NCBI RefSeq assembly: GCF_905171765.1
Contig: NC_053392.1
Coordinates: 36,960,956 to 37,024,955 of the forward strand
DNA: 64,000 nt
DNA from: Bufo bufo
Taxonomy: Eukaryota; Chordata; Amphibia; Anura; Bufonidae
Direction: 5' to 3'
In this document: one piece after another, positions 47,231-58,800 of the stretch
Position numbering within the stretch: the first letter of the stretch is position 1
Layout: each line of letters starts with the position of its first letter
Notes under the pieces: generated by a model
Told to the model about the DNA's origin: nothing
The model's input: the letters and a program-made list of their open reading frames with translations, nothing else
Databases searched by the model: none
Program-made: the position numbers and the translations under genes

Positions 47231-49014
47231 AACTCTCTTACCTTCCGTTCCTGTGAGCGCGCGCGCCTGTGTGCGCGCGTTCACAGGAAATCTCGCGTCT
47301 CGCGAGATGACGCGTATATGCGTGACTCTGCGCAGCGCTGCCAGCTCCGGAACGCGATCCTGCGTTAGGCGGTCCGGAGGTGGTTAAGCAGTTCCGACCA
47401 GAGCTTATTTTATCAGTCTCACCCAGAGTTCCCCTATAAGAAGTGCAGAACAGTATCAGCCAGAAAATGCATGGAAAGATCAGTAGGTGTGGAACCACTG
47501 TGTCAACCAAGAGGTTTGACTTAGCTAATCCTAAGAGCGTTATCCTGGCAGTTCCCTGGTTTTCACTCTTTAACCTCTATACAGGGATCTGGACTTCGCT
47601 GCAGCAGAGCCATCAGGCCGTTACCTCCTGGTGAAGTCCATGTGTGGGTGACAGCTGACCCGTAGGGGTCAAAGACACTGGTGTGAAACACAAAGGTCAG
47701 GCAAAATTTGCAGCCAATAACGGGCAGAGTATGTGCGATTCCGGAAAAAATTTTATATCTGCTGTCAGGTCAGGCGACCAAAGGATCAATACGGTAGTCA
47801 GGTAGAGGTCGGGGAAGGCAGCAGAGGGTCATAGCCAGGTAGAGGTCGGTGCAAGGGCACAACGGAACAGCACGCTTGGCAAACTATTGCTCAGGCACAC
47901 TTCTACTGGGAAAGTTGCATGAAATACACCGTGGTTGTCAGCCATTAGCTAGTGAAGATTGGCCCTTTTAGAACCTGGGAGAGAGAGCACCCTATGCGGC
48001 CTGCATGACAGAGCCTGGCTGGGAGACAGCGGTAGGAGACGGGTGCGTATAGGGGCCTCTGCTTTAAATATGCCCCTATACGTAGTCTCAGCCAGAAGGT
48101 GCCATTAAAATGGTGCCAGAAAGAGTGCTCGCATCAAACAGAATCAGTCAGTGCCTACCACAGTATGCCTCCATAAGCAGTGGCTGCCAGAGAGGCAATC
48201 GGGCAGCTTTGAAGAGTATGTCATAAATTCTCCAGCCTTGGGCGGAAAAAAGAAGTTTAGGCAAAAAAAAAATGACTTGGGGACATCCACCACACCTAGA
48301 GGAAAGGTTTCACCATCAGAGGGATATACAAAAGCTGTGTATTTAGAGCCAATGACCCATCCTGTGAGATTAGGAAAGAATTTTCCAGTACAAAAGGGTT
48401 GGAAAAGGTTCCCCGAACCCACAGGATGAGGCCAGATCCCCTAACATAAGGATTTCTTTTTATTTTGATGGTGGTTTTGTCTTTTCTGTATATTTCCCTC
48501 ATGACCAGGAGCAGAAGTTCTAGTGGGAATATGACTATTTATAACATCAGTAGAGTTCCACATTTAGTAGACGCTGCTGTCTAACCTGCAGGACTTCTGA
48601 AGTCCCCTCTCCGTGTGAGATATGAATGAGCAAATTATTTCTCTTTTATGTCCTATTCATAAATTAGCTTGCCAGTCCGTAGAGGACAATGGGAGGATAA
48701 TCAGCGTATCCTAATGGACAACACACCGCATACTGATTTACAAGCTAACGGAAATCTGCCAAGAAAAATGCACCAAAAGCTCTATGTGTTACTTGTAGTT
48801 TTTGTTGCAGATCTCCCCCTAACATTGCAAAGGGTAAACAAAAAAAATAAAATAAAATCAATTGACATGGGGCAGATTTGAAAAAAAACAGACCGGCAGG
48901 ACAATTTCCTCATGGAAAAAAAGCAAAATGTACATGAGTTATCTAATCTCATACACTGTATTACTCAGCATTTTTTGGCACGGAAAATTCACACATAATC
49001 CACAATGTGTGCAG

Positions 49015-50225
49015 GTAGCCTCCAGAGCTGCACTCACTATTCTGCTGGTGGAGTCGCTGTGTACATACATTACTTATCCTGTACTGATCCTGAGTTACAT
49101 CCTGTATTATACTCCAGAGCTGCACTCACTATTCTGCTGGTGGAGTCGCTGTGTACATACATTACTTATCCTGTACTGATCCTGAGTTACATCCTGTATT
49201 ATACTCCAGAGCTGCACTCACTATTCTGCTGATGCAGTCACTGTGTACATACATTACTTATCCTGTACTGATCCTGAGTTACATCCTGTATTATACTCCA
49301 GAGCTGCACTCACTATTCTGCTGGTGCAGTCACTGTGTATATACATTACTTTACTTATTCTTGTTAGCCCAGTGCTCCGTGCCTGCGCTGCTGCCCCTAC
49401 ACGCAGGCACAGGCGTACATCTCCACTTCCTCCTGCTGCCGCGCTGACAAGCGCGGGAAGCTTAACTGTTGTATGCGCCCCGTGCTGGCTCTTGTTTCCT
49501 TGCTGGCACGGGTGCAGTTATGTAGTCTTTGGCATCCACCTTCCAGCTTTGTGCGAAGCTTGCACACCGGCTCAGTCTCCTGTACTGTTTGTTATGGCGT
49601 GCGAGGGCATATCTCTGCTCCTTTTGTGAGGCAGCATGCGCACGCCCTCTATCTTCCGCAGCCTGCAATGTGCATTTAAAGGCGCCTCCTTTAACCGGGC
49701 AGCACCTGAGCAATTAGCTTCCTAGCTAGTATAGTTTCCTGTTTGAGCTAAGGTGTCCTGCTGTTTCCTATAATTCTGCGTACCAGACTTTGGATTACGT
49801 TTTACGGACATTGCATGATTGCTGCCTGCCCTGACCTACACGTTTAGTGACTTTGACTGCTTCCTGCCATGACTTCTGTCTTCGTACCCTGACTATGCCT
49901 CCGTCTGATCAGCCTCTGGCCTCCCAGCATCCACTGGGTATATTGTGTCACCTGGAGGTCAGTCCAGTGGGTTCACACTCTGGTCTCAATTCCTTCATGT
50001 TCCAATTCCCCTCTGAGGTAGCACCTAGTACACCCCTCGGGAAAGTCTTTCCTCCCCATCAGATGTATTGTGTAAAGAACGAGGGGAGTGCTCAGACATC
50101 GCCCTCAGAGGGAGTTGGTCACGTGGGGCAGCAGGTTCTCACCCGCTGGTAATAACAATCCTGAACTGATCCTGAGTTACATCCTGTATTATACTCCAGA
50201 GCTGCACTCACTATTCTGCGGGAGT
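49015..50225. repeat. 92-bp minisatellite, about five units, split by a solo LTR
   Basis: Units begin TCCAGAGCTGCACTCACTAT at 49021, 49113, 49205 and 49297, an exact 92-bp spacing, and again at 50197 after the inserted LTR. They contain CTGTGTACATACATTACTTA and GATCCTGAGTTACATCCTGT. Overlapping open frames in this array are products of the repeat. Confidence 0.92.
49362..50157 (+). mobile_element. Probable solo LTR, 796 bp
   Basis: The insert begins TGTTAGCCCAG and ends GGTAATAACA, giving the TG...CA ends of an LTR. It interrupts the minisatellite unit exactly where uninterrupted units read ATCCT. ATCCT follows the insert and ATTCT precedes it, a 5-bp target duplication with one change. No internal retroviral or gypsy sequence is next to it. 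Orientation is by the TG..CA convention only and could be the reverse. Confidence 0.75.
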
Positions 50226-50272
50226 GGTCATTGTGCACACTCAGTATCTCTCTGCTTAAGCACCTGTAGATA

Positions 50273-51816
50273 CATTGGCATGCAAAAGTTTGGACACGCC
50301 TGGTCACAATTACTATTACTGTGAACAAGTTGAAAATGACTCATTGCCTTAGTATTTTAAGGAAAAATATATATTTTTTTGCTTTTATTTTTTACATTTT
50401 CTAAATAACAAAAAAGGAAATGGGCCTGAAGCAAAAGTTTGAGCACACTACATAGTTACCACCTAGTAGCACCCCCTTAGGCAAGTATCACAATTAACTT
50501 TTTGTAGCCAGCCAAGAGTCTTTCATTTCTTGTTTGAGGGATTGTCATCCATTCTTCCTTGCAGAAATCTTGCATCTCTGTGAGATTTTTGGACCGTCTT
50601 GCATGCACTGCTCTTATGAGGTCCATCCACAGACTTTCAATGATGTTCAAATCATAGGACTGTGAAGGCCATGGTTAAACCTTCAGCTTGTGCCTTTTGA
50701 GGTAGCCTGAGGTTTTGTCAGTTGGAAATGTAATTAAGAAATGGTGGTTAACAAGAACAGTGCAGATCAAGAGAAGGTCTGGAAGACCAAGAACAGTTTC
50801 AGAGACAGCTGCTCTGGGATTGTAGGATTGCTAGAAAGGCAAATTAGAACCCTCTCTTGACTGCAAAAGACCTTCAGGAAGACTTAGCAGACTCTGGAGT
50901 TATGTTACATTGTTCTACTGTTCAGTAACACAAGCACAAATATGGCCTTCATAGAAGAGTTATCAGAAGAAAACCTTTCCTGTGTCTTCGACACAAAATT
51001 CTGGATCAGAAGTTTGCAAAAGAACATCTAAACAAGCCTCATGCATTTTGGAAACAAGTCTTGTGGGCCGATGAGGGTAAAATAGAAATTTTTGGTCACA
51101 ATGAGCAAAGGTATGTTTGGAGAAAAAAGGAACAGGATTTCATAAAAAGAACACCTCTCCAACCATTCAGCGTTTGGTTGGGTCAATCATGCTTTGGGGT
51201 TGTGATGCAGCAAATGGCACGGGGAACATTTCACGGGTAGAGGGAAGAAATGATTCAATGAAATTCCAGTAAATTATGGAAGCAAACATAACACCGACTG
51301 TAAAAAAGCTGACATGGAAAATGGGATGGCTTCAGATCCTAAACTAATCTGAAAACCTACAATAGACAACCTCAAAAGGCACAAGCTGAAGGTTTTACCA
51401 CAGCGTTCACAGTCCCCTGATCTGAATATCTTTGACAATCTGTGGATAAACCTCAAAAGAGCAGCACATGTAAGGCGGCCCGGTATCTCACAGAACTGGA
51501 AGACTTTAGTAAGCAATAATGGATAAAAATACCTCAAACAAGAATTGAAATACGCTTGGCTGGATACAAAAGGTGTTTACAAGCTGTGATACTTGCCAAA
51601 GGGGGTGCTACTAGGTACTAACCATGCAGGGTGCCCAAATTATGCTTTGGGGTCCTTTTGTGTTATTTTGAAAATGTAAAAGATGAAAAAAAAATGTTTT
51701 TGCTTAAATCATCTTTAACTTTATGCCTTTTGGAGAACATTGTATCTTCAACTTGTTCAACTGTTCACAGTTCCAGTAATTTTGACCAAGGGTGCCCAAA
51801 CTTTTGCATGCCACTG
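50273..51816 (+). mobile_element. Tc1/mariner element with an inverted copy of its own 3' end
   Basis: Termini after TA (50271-50272) and before TA (51817-51818) read CATTGGCATGCAAAAGTTTGG and, inverted, CAGTGGCATGCAAAAGTTTG. Transposase relics at about 50720-51590 include NVIKKW-type helix-turn-helix, LWADEGKIEIFGHNEQRYVW and a C-terminal region, with stops and frameshifts. The 5' portion, 50450-50715, is not the usual leader. It is the reverse complement of the element's own 3' region (about 51360-51620), for example CCTAGTAGCACCCCCTT against its inverse. The element therefore folds back on itself. Confidence 0.82.
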
Positions 51817-51818
51817 TA

Positions 51819-53699
51819 AGTACCAGATGAAGCCAGAAGTGTTGCACGTAATCTGAAGTACTTCGGTCATTTTTCATATCTCTCTGTTTTTGATAATACA
51901 TCTTTACAATATACATGCTTGCTGAGAGAGTAGACTAACTGATGTGATGTCACAGGTGGTATTTGACCAATGAGAATTCAGTTTCATGCTGCTCCTCCTC
52001 CCCTCTCACAGATGCTGAAGGAGACAACCTGCAGCTGCATCCCCCTCCTCCCAGTCCTTTCCTAGATCCCTCTAGGCCAGTATATGTGGAGACTGAGGAA
52101 GCCTGTGCGCTTGAAAAGAGATCCGATAATAAAGGGGTACAACAGGCTGCTAGAAGATGACGCTAACCCCGCAAGAAGATATAAAGTTTCCTGTGTTCAC
52201 ATGTACAACCTCACTCAGTAATTATACGCTGGCTACGAGCTCTGCTCTCTGGCTGCATCACTGGATCACTCTCCATTCATCTGCTTCTAATTTTCTGCGC
52301 TGCCTCAGGATACAAAGACAAGGAAATAGCACTTCAGTGAGACACCATGTGTACATGGGCAGGAACGAGTGAAAATGTACCGCACATGACAAAGCAACCA
52401 AAAAAACAAAAACAGACCGAGCCCAGAATATTAATATGAGCCCTCCAGCGCAGAGAAGAGAGGGTGACCTGGGAGGGTTACATCTAAAGCCTTGGCACAT
52501 CTTAAGAGAAGGCCCTGGGGTCGAGCTTTAACCCTTGTGTCATGGAATGAAAACTAATAGTCCAGGAAAGCCATACATAGATATGGCTTGGAAAGGGATG
52601 TGAAGCTCTCTCCAAAAACTTCGTTAGGATTAATGACCCTGAGCTCCCTCCTGGGGGCGCTGCCTTGATCTAAAGATCAGGTCAAAGAGGTACAAAAAAA
52701 ATAGGCTTGGAATCATCCGTTTAGTTTCAGGTTGCTTCATCTCTGGGAGCGGCAAAACATGAGAACCTAGAGTCACGAGGACTATGAAGTGGGATTCGAT
52801 AGTCCATGTAGTCTGAGCATCAGCAAATAAAACCTGACATGGACAAAACCTGTCCACAGGCAAGAAGGCTGTTGGAGCACCTGAAGGTTCCTGACTTTTT
52901 TTGGAGTAACCCATGGTAGGATGTCCAGTGGAGAGTAGGTTTCAGAGACTACCACGGAGCTTTGGTTTACTACTGAGTGGTGGTCTGACCACTGGTACAT
53001 CCACCAGCTCAATGTTCCAATGGAGAGCGCTATCACAGTCTGAAGACCTCTGTGAACTCTAGAGAAGGTGCCCTCCACACTGGGAGGACCACATGGCTGC
53101 ATCCATGGCACCTATGCAAGAATGAAATTAATTTCTTGTGGTAAAAGTGTCACACTCATAGACCCATACTATATGCTCCTTCTTGCTGCACCACAAGTTC
53201 AGGGCAGTTGCTACAAAGACTGTTACCACAAAATGCTTTGGAAGGTCTTCTCGACTTTAGGGATTTCTCCAGTTTTTTTTTGGCATAGCATTAGGACGCA
53301 AGGCTAGACCCTGACTCAGGTGTAAGAAACTCCTGGCCCCTTACGCCAAATCTGTACCTGGCCTGCCCCAATTGTCACAGGTCACTATGCTGATGCCTTC
53401 TGATGTGCAATATGGGTCTTCGGCAACTTTGGGGACCATGCAACTACAGAGCTTGCGCAATCAGCCATCCTGCAGAAGTCAGAACCAAACAACATTAAGT
53501 GAATGAGTGAATACTGCCCCCTACATGTAGGGGATGATAGTGCGAGGAGTACTCACAGATAAGCTCCTACAGTCATGTGAGGACTCCTAGTGGATGATGA
53601 AGGAACTACAGGAGAGTAAACTGCACACAATGGTTACCAAATGTAGTGAGTGAGCAACCTCAGTGCGGTGAAGTGACAGTCCCGCAATTCTTTTGATTT
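51819..53699. other. No recognised gene or repeat
   Basis: This stretch has no frame with recognisable family motifs, no strong tandem structure and no terminal inverted repeats that I can identify. Short open frames (up to about 110 codons at 52782-53111) lack supporting features. Confidence 0.4.
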
Positions 53700-54020
53700 A
53701 ATTCAAGGGGTGGTCTAATTCAGTATAATGTATCTGTATGGCGCCACCCGCTGTTTGTTCTTTTTCGTACGTCTCTGTCCACATGCTCAGTTTCAGCCTT
53801 CAACAGCCTCCTGAGCTGTGATAGGGAGAGAGCTGCAGCAGCAGCAGAGAGAACATCACCCCTGAGCTGCAGCAGAAAGGACACTCCTCGAGATGCCAGC
53901 TGGATATGACTCTAGCAGGGCATGTGGAGCAATGACAGAAGAGATCTCTGGATCCATGTGAGTTTGATTTTTTATTTTTTTACCAGACTGAAATCACACA
54001 GAGATTCATAGATAAGGCTA
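53700..54020. repeat. Possible interspersed repeat
   Basis: Blocks GAGAGCTGCAGCAGCAGCAG, CACCCCTGAGCTGCAGCAG and GAGATCTCTGGATCCATGTG recall a dispersed frog repeat, but the ends are not visible. GGATCCATGTGAG looks like a splice donor context; no partner exon was found. Confidence 0.25.
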
Positions 54021-54339
54021 GGTGTGGATGTCGCAGGTAGTCACGTCCAGCATTGGGCCCATGACAAAAAAACCGTCCATACGGCACAGATCTGCAGTCC
54101 TTCTGCTCGAGGTGCCCTGGGTCTGTTCCCTCTCTTGCAAAGTACTAGGTCCTAAAGCTACAAGTGGACAGGGACAATATGGCACAGCAGCCAACCACTA
54201 GACACCAGATTCTCCTAACCACCTGAACACAGGTAACACAAAAGAATGAAAGCATAACTTACCTCTCCATCCACAAAAAGAATAGAACCTATCTTTGCAA
54301 CCATGCCATAGAACAAAAGGCAATATGACGCCCACATTA

Positions 54340-55085
54340 GGGAGATCTGGAAGGCAGTTCTGGGAAGGAACGGCCTTGCCCGCTCTGTGTCCGGCATTGC
54401 CAGAAGCTACATTACAGAGGACCCGTCCCCTCTCCTGACATGTCTCTTTAAGGCTCCATTCACACGTCCTCAATTCCGGATTTGCAGACCCATTCATTTC
54501 TATGGTGCCGCACGATGTGCGGCCCGGATTCGGAAATGCGGACCCGCACTTCCAGGTCTGCAATTCCGATCCCGAAAAAAATAGAACATGTTCTATTCTT
54601 GTCCGCAATTGCGGACAAGAATAGGCATTTTCTATTAAGTGTCGGTGATGTTGCGGTCTGCAAAATGCACATTGCCGGTGTCCGTGTTTTGCGGATCCGC
54701 AAAACACACACGGATGTGTGAATGGACCCTTAGTAATTACTTGCATTCCCCATGTAATAACAATTCTGCATCTAGCCTTATGGCTGTACCTTGTACCGTT
54801 CCTCTATTATTTCTACTAGGAGTGTATGAATGAAATGCTAGCAGTCTGCAGTAAGAGTACAGAGGGGTGTTACCATTTGGGGTGGTGTCCCTGCACAGTG
54901 TGACTCTATCCAATCAGTGCTGCCATTGTCAGACACACCCCAACTGGTTAACAGCCATCTGTACCCTTAGTGCAGACTCTTTAATGCCGGATGGCATTCA
55001 TGTAGCGTCCAGCAATGTCGGATACAGAGAGATCCAGCAGGATGGTCCTTGCCGGAACAGCCTGCCAGATCTTCCGAACGCTACT
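54340..55085. repeat. Diverged inverted repeat pair around a MITE
   Basis: The stretch 54345-54412 (AGATCTGGAAGGCAGTTCTG ... CAATGCCGG inverted) is related in reverse complement to 55005-55075 (ATGTAGCGTCCAGCAATGTC ... CAGCCTGCCAGATCT). The two arms have different indels. They may be two opposite insertions of one repeat or the arms of one larger element. Confidence 0.45.
54451..54730. mobile_element. MITE, TTA/TAA context, about 280 bp
   Basis: Inverted termini AGGCTCCATTCACACGTCC and, inverted, AGGGTCCATTCACACATCC. The interior has hairpins such as TTGTCCGCAATTGCGGACAA and GTTTTGCGGATCCGCAAAAC. The flanking TTA and TAG context is compatible with a 3-bp target duplication. It is PIF/Harbinger-like by that criterion, with no transposase. 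Confidence 0.7.
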
Positions 55086-55814
55086 GTGAAACTAGTCTTA
55101 GACACCAGGAATATAATCATCTACGTACTCCTACATAACCTTCCTGCCACCCGCTAAGCTCTAGACCACCTAAACGTGACCTACTCAACTCAATGGATAT
55201 CAGAAAATATAAGTCACGGTGCCTCCTACTGGACCACCAGGGGCATGACGTTTCTCCATTAGGTCTGTACATGAGTGCACAGTGGATACCTTAGCAGTAC
55301 ACAGAGAAGCGACCCGTACTAAGGCCAGCACTTTATTTGCCAACTCTCTCATTCCATGCATCCAAACCGAGACGTGCAGCACGAAGAGGCCGATATTGTC
55401 AGTGATGTCCAGGGACTACATCCAAAAGACCAAACAAAAATAAGACTGTAGGCATCGGAAGAGACATCTAAAAAAAAATAAGATTTCACTTTCTGATGTC
55501 AGTCAGCTGTCGAGAAAAAATAAAAATTGTTAAAGTCTTGCTTCCGGCAGCTGCCAACGGGCGGTCGAGTTCACAACGTGTGGCAGTGGACATCTTATGA
55601 AGTCGCGTCAGGGTATATGGAGTCTGTGGAGGCTACAGGCATGGGCGGTCTGCAGGAGCCTGCCAGCTCCCATTATATGCATAGGACAAACCCCTCGTCT
55701 TAGGAAACTCCTTCACCCCCAAAGCTCTCCATGATACATGAAGATGGCACCAGCCCAGCCAAACCCACCCTCCCTGGAGGGATTGATGGAGTCAGGCTGG
55801 AGAAGTAAAGCAGG

Positions 55815-55913
55815 TACTGAATGCAGAGGCTCTCTTTATTTTGGCATTGAGTAGACGGTCCCCAGACCAATGTAAAATAGTCCATATATCTGCGACCACT
55901 GGCGCTGTCCGCT
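55815..55913 (-). other. ccdc25: ccdc25 3' UTR
   Basis: About 100 bases follow the stop codon at 55914-55916 on the minus strand up to shortly past an AATAAA at 55835-55840 (TTTATT on plus). A 3' UTR this short is plausible, but the cleavage site is inferred. A second, longer form cannot be excluded. The preceding stretch 55086-55814 shows no gene. Confidence 0.6.
55835..55840 (-). terminator. ccdc25: Polyadenylation signal AATAAA of ccdc25
   Basis: The minus strand reads CCAAAATAAAGAGAG about 75 bases after the stop codon, the only canonical signal close to the terminal exon. Confidence 0.6.
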
Positions 55914-55943
55914 TTACATGAAGTCGTCGGAGTCATTGCCGTC
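55914..55943 (-). CDS. ccdc25: ccdc25 last coding exon (C-terminus)
   Basis: The minus strand reads CTTCCCACAG then an exon encoding DGNDSDDFM and TAA. Human CCDC25 as I know it ends DGNDSDEFM, so the acidic tail is conserved except for one E/D exchange. The acceptor AG is preceded by a pyrimidine-rich tract. It is in phase 0 with the exon at 57261-57306. The ten codons are too short to be found as an isolated open frame and are recognised by homology and splice sites. Confidence 0.9.
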   Translation of the reverse strand, partial: DGNDSDDFM

Positions 55944-56216
55944 CTGTGGGAAGACCAAATGCCAGAATGTTACCATTGCCAAAATAGCCAGACTGATAAC
56001 CGTTTCCCATTAACATGGTGCACTGTGATAGTAGTAGGGCTGATGTAAAGAAAACAGGATCCTCGGGGGCGGGGCATGGCAAACTGGGTTTGTCCAAGAG
56101 GAAGAGGATTGGGAAGAAGGAATATGCTATCTGTCGGGGACAATACAAACAGGAAAGGAACTAATGGTGGATAGTGGGGTGGAGACCACAGACATGCCCC
56201 AATAAAAGCATCTTAA

Positions 56217-56445
56217 AGGGGTTATCCAATAATAGCGGGTGACGCTAGGGAGGCTCGTCCCCGCCTGCCATTGGCTGCTCCCCCCAATCCCCCCTGACAC
56301 TGGATGTTTTCATCCTCGCACGGGGAGAAGCAGAAGTAGCGGTGCGGGAACCAGGAGCAGCACAGGGAGCGGGGAGCCAGGTAGGTAGAATCAGTTTGAG
56401 GGGCCCGGCATATGGGGGACATTTCTATAGTATTGGATAACCCCT
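56217..56445. mobile_element. MITE with TTAA target duplication, 229 bp, in ccdc25 last intron
   Basis: Termini AGGGGTTATCCAATA and, inverted, AGGGGTTATCCAATACTAT, with TTAA at 56213-56216 and 56446-56449. The GC-rich interior has no frame. A diverged relative lies at 58990-59248 and a fragment ends near 63475. Confidence 0.82.
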
Positions 56446-56630
56446 TTAAGTGTTTTTTAGGGGGGGTTCTCTTCTTTATTTTTTACATTTTTCCCATTCT
56501 TACTGTTTAATAGTTTTTTCTCGTTTTAACAAAAGGCCTAAATCTTCATAATTACATTCTGGACATAAAGAAGCCACATTACAAAGCTGAAGTACTTGTT
56601 ACAGTGTGTTAGCCTACGCTCTAACTCTTA

Positions 56631-57129
56631 GGCTACTTTCACACTAGCGTTCGGGGCTCCGCTCGTGAGCTCCGTTTGAAGGTTCTCACAAGCGGCCCCG
56701 AACGCATCCGTCCAGCTACCAATGCATTTTGAGTGGACGCGGATCCGCTGAGAATGCATCAGTCTGCCAGCGTTCAGCCTCCGCTCCGCTCAGCAAGCGG
56801 ACACCTGAACGCAGCTTGCAGCGTTCGGGTGTCCGCCTGGCTGTGCGGAGGCAAGCGGATCCGTCCAGACTTACAATGTAAGTCAATGGGGACGGATCCG
56901 TTTGAATTTGACACAGTATGGCTCAATTTTCAAACGGATCCGTCCCCCATTGACTTTCAATGTAAAGTCTGGACGGATCCGTCTGAAGCTACTTTCACAC
57001 TTAGAATTTTTTCTACAATAAAATGCAGACGGATCCGTTCTGAACGGATCCAAAGTCTGCATTATAGGAGCGGATCCGTCTGTGCAGACCCCAGACGGAC
57101 CCGCTCTGAACGCAAGTGTGAAAGTAGCC
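56631..57129. mobile_element. MITE (GGCTACTTTCACACT ends), 499 bp, in ccdc25 last intron
   Basis: Termini GGCTACTTTCACACTAGCG and, inverted, GGCTACTTTCACACTTGCG are flanked by TTA on both sides (56628-56630 and 57130-57132). The interior is a series of GGATCCG-containing inverted repeats, for example CAATGGGGACGGATCCG against its inverse at about 56945. PIF/Harbinger-like by the 3-bp target; no transposase. An internal ACTTTCACACTTAG motif near 56990 suggests two elements or an internal terminus. Confidence 0.85.
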
Positions 57130-57260
57130 TTACACTGTAACAAGCCAAGCAGCGGTGTGAGCGGGAAGAGATGACGAGCGGTTCTCAGACTTTGCCATTC
57201 ACTGGCAGCAAGCGGAGATCTTCATGAATGGAATGTCTATTAGAAAGGTCCAGGACCTAC

Positions 57261-57306
57261 CTGATTTGTAGACATATTCTCTGTTTTCATCAATGAGGTG
57301 TAATTC
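57261..57306 (-). CDS. ccdc25: ccdc25 penultimate coding exon
   Basis: The 46-nt exon lies between an acceptor (TTTTCTGTCACCAG) and a donor (CAG then GTAGGT). Its first G completes the arginine codon split from the upstream exon. It then encodes NYTSLMKTENMSTNQ, matching SYSSLMKVENMSSNQ of human CCDC25 at 11 of 15 positions. The frame is kept into the final exon. Directly upstream in the transcript sense, about 75 bp into the intron, a 30-bp minisatellite of about 47 units begins. Confidence 0.93.
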
Positions 57307-57377
57307 CTGGTGACAGAAAATACATAGTGTTAGCATACAGGAGTATATAATGGACAGGTATACATAGCATGACACTA

Positions 57378-58800
57378 CACAGGATGTACACGGGGAGTAT
57401 ATAACGGACAGGGATGTACACGGGGAGTATATAACGGACAGGGATGTATACGGGGAGTATATAACGGACAGGGATGTATACGGGGAGTATATAACGGACA
57501 GGGATGTATACGGGGAGTATATAACGGACAGGGATGTATACGGGGAGTATATAACGGACAGGGATGTATACGGGGAGTATATAACGGACAGGGATGTATA
57601 CGGGGAGTATATAACGGACAGGGATGTATACGGGGAGTATATAACGGACAGGGATGTATACGGGGAGTATATAACGGACAGGGATGTATACGGGGAGTAT
57701 ATAACGGACAGGGATGTATACGGGGAGTATATAACGGACAGGGATGTATACGGGGAGTATATAACGGACAGGGATGTATACGGGGAGTATATAACGGACA
57801 GGGATGTATACGGGGAGTATATAACGGACAGGGATGTATACGGGGAGTATATAACGGACAGGGATGTATACGGGGAGTATATAACGGACAGGGATGTATA
57901 CGGGGAGTATATAACGGACAGGGATGTATACGGGGAGTATATAACGGACAGGGATGTATACGGGGAGTATATAACGGACAGGGATGTATACGGGGAGTAT
58001 ATAACGGACAGGGATGTATACGGGGAGTATATAACGGACAGGGATGTATACGGGGAGTATATAACGGACAGGGATGTATACGGGGAGTATATAACGGACA
58101 GGGATGTATACGGGGAGTATATAACGGACAGGGATGTATACGGGGAGTATATAACGGACAGGGATGTATACGGGGAGTATATAACGGACAGGGATGTATA
58201 CGGGGAGTATATAACGGACAGGGATGTATACGGGGAGTATATAACGGACAGGGATGTATACGGGGAGTATATAACGGACAGGGATGTATACGGGGAGTAT
58301 ATAACGGACAGGGATGTATACGGGGAGTATATAACGGACAGGGATGTATAAGGGGAGTATATAACGGACAGGGATGTATACGGGGAGTATATAACGGACA
58401 GGGATGTATACGGGGAGTATATAACGGACAGGGATGTATACGGGGAGTATATAACGGACAGGGATGTACACGGGGAGTATATAACGGACAGGGATGTACA
58501 CGGGGAGTATATAACGGACAGGGATGTACACGGGGAGTATATAACGGACAGGGATGTACACGGGGAGTATATAACGGACAGGGATGTACACGGGGAGTAT
58601 ATAACGGACAGGGATGTACACGGGGAGTATATAACGGACAGGGATGTACACGGGGAGTATATAACGGACAGGGATGTACACGGGGAGTATATAACGGACA
58701 GGGATGTACACGGGGAGTATATAACGGACAGGGATGTATACGGGGAGTATATAACGGACAGGGATGTACACGGGGAGTATATAATGGACAGGGATGTATA
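57378..58800. repeat. 30-bp minisatellite, about 47 units, intronic
   Basis: A near-perfect 30-bp unit reads GGGATGTATACGGGGAGTAT then ATAACGGACA. Two unit types differ by one base, GTATA or GTACA. They occur as blocks: about 2 GTACA units on the left, a run of about 34 GTATA units, about 10 GTACA units, then one GTATA near 58735. One further change (TATAAGGGGAG) sits at about 58350. The unit length is a multiple of three, so two minus-strand frames stay open for about 500 codons (SPYTSLSVIY and YIPVRYILPV repeats). These are not genes. Confidence 0.97.

Larger units (their letters stand above)
43906..47383. mobile_element. Complex non-autonomous transposon with TTAA target duplication (3.5 kb)
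   Basis: TTAA at 43902-43905 and 47384-47387 flanks termini CCACCTCAG and, inverted, CCACCTCCGGACC. The left 450 bp is AT-rich. 44373-46330 is built of direct and inverted copies of a 400-700-bp module. 46370-47010 is a tandem array with captured hairpins. 47040-47230 holds three strong hairpins before a CG-rich right end (CGCGAGATGACGCGTATATG). There is no transposase. Members of this type are expected to move with a TTAA-specific enzyme supplied in trans; this is an inference from the target site. Confidence 0.8.

Noticed and set aside
47238..47510. 90-codon minus-strand frame in the CG-rich right end of the TTAA element
   Set aside because: It spans the element terminus and flank and has no recognisable motif.
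53890..53960. Possible exon ending GGATCCATGTGAG
   Set aside because: It resembles a dispersed repeat and no matching acceptor, protein family or partner exon is seen.
54198..54746. 182-codon minus-strand open frame
   Set aside because: It crosses a MITE with hairpins and an unrelated flank; no motif is recognised, and it is probably chance in a GC-richer stretch.
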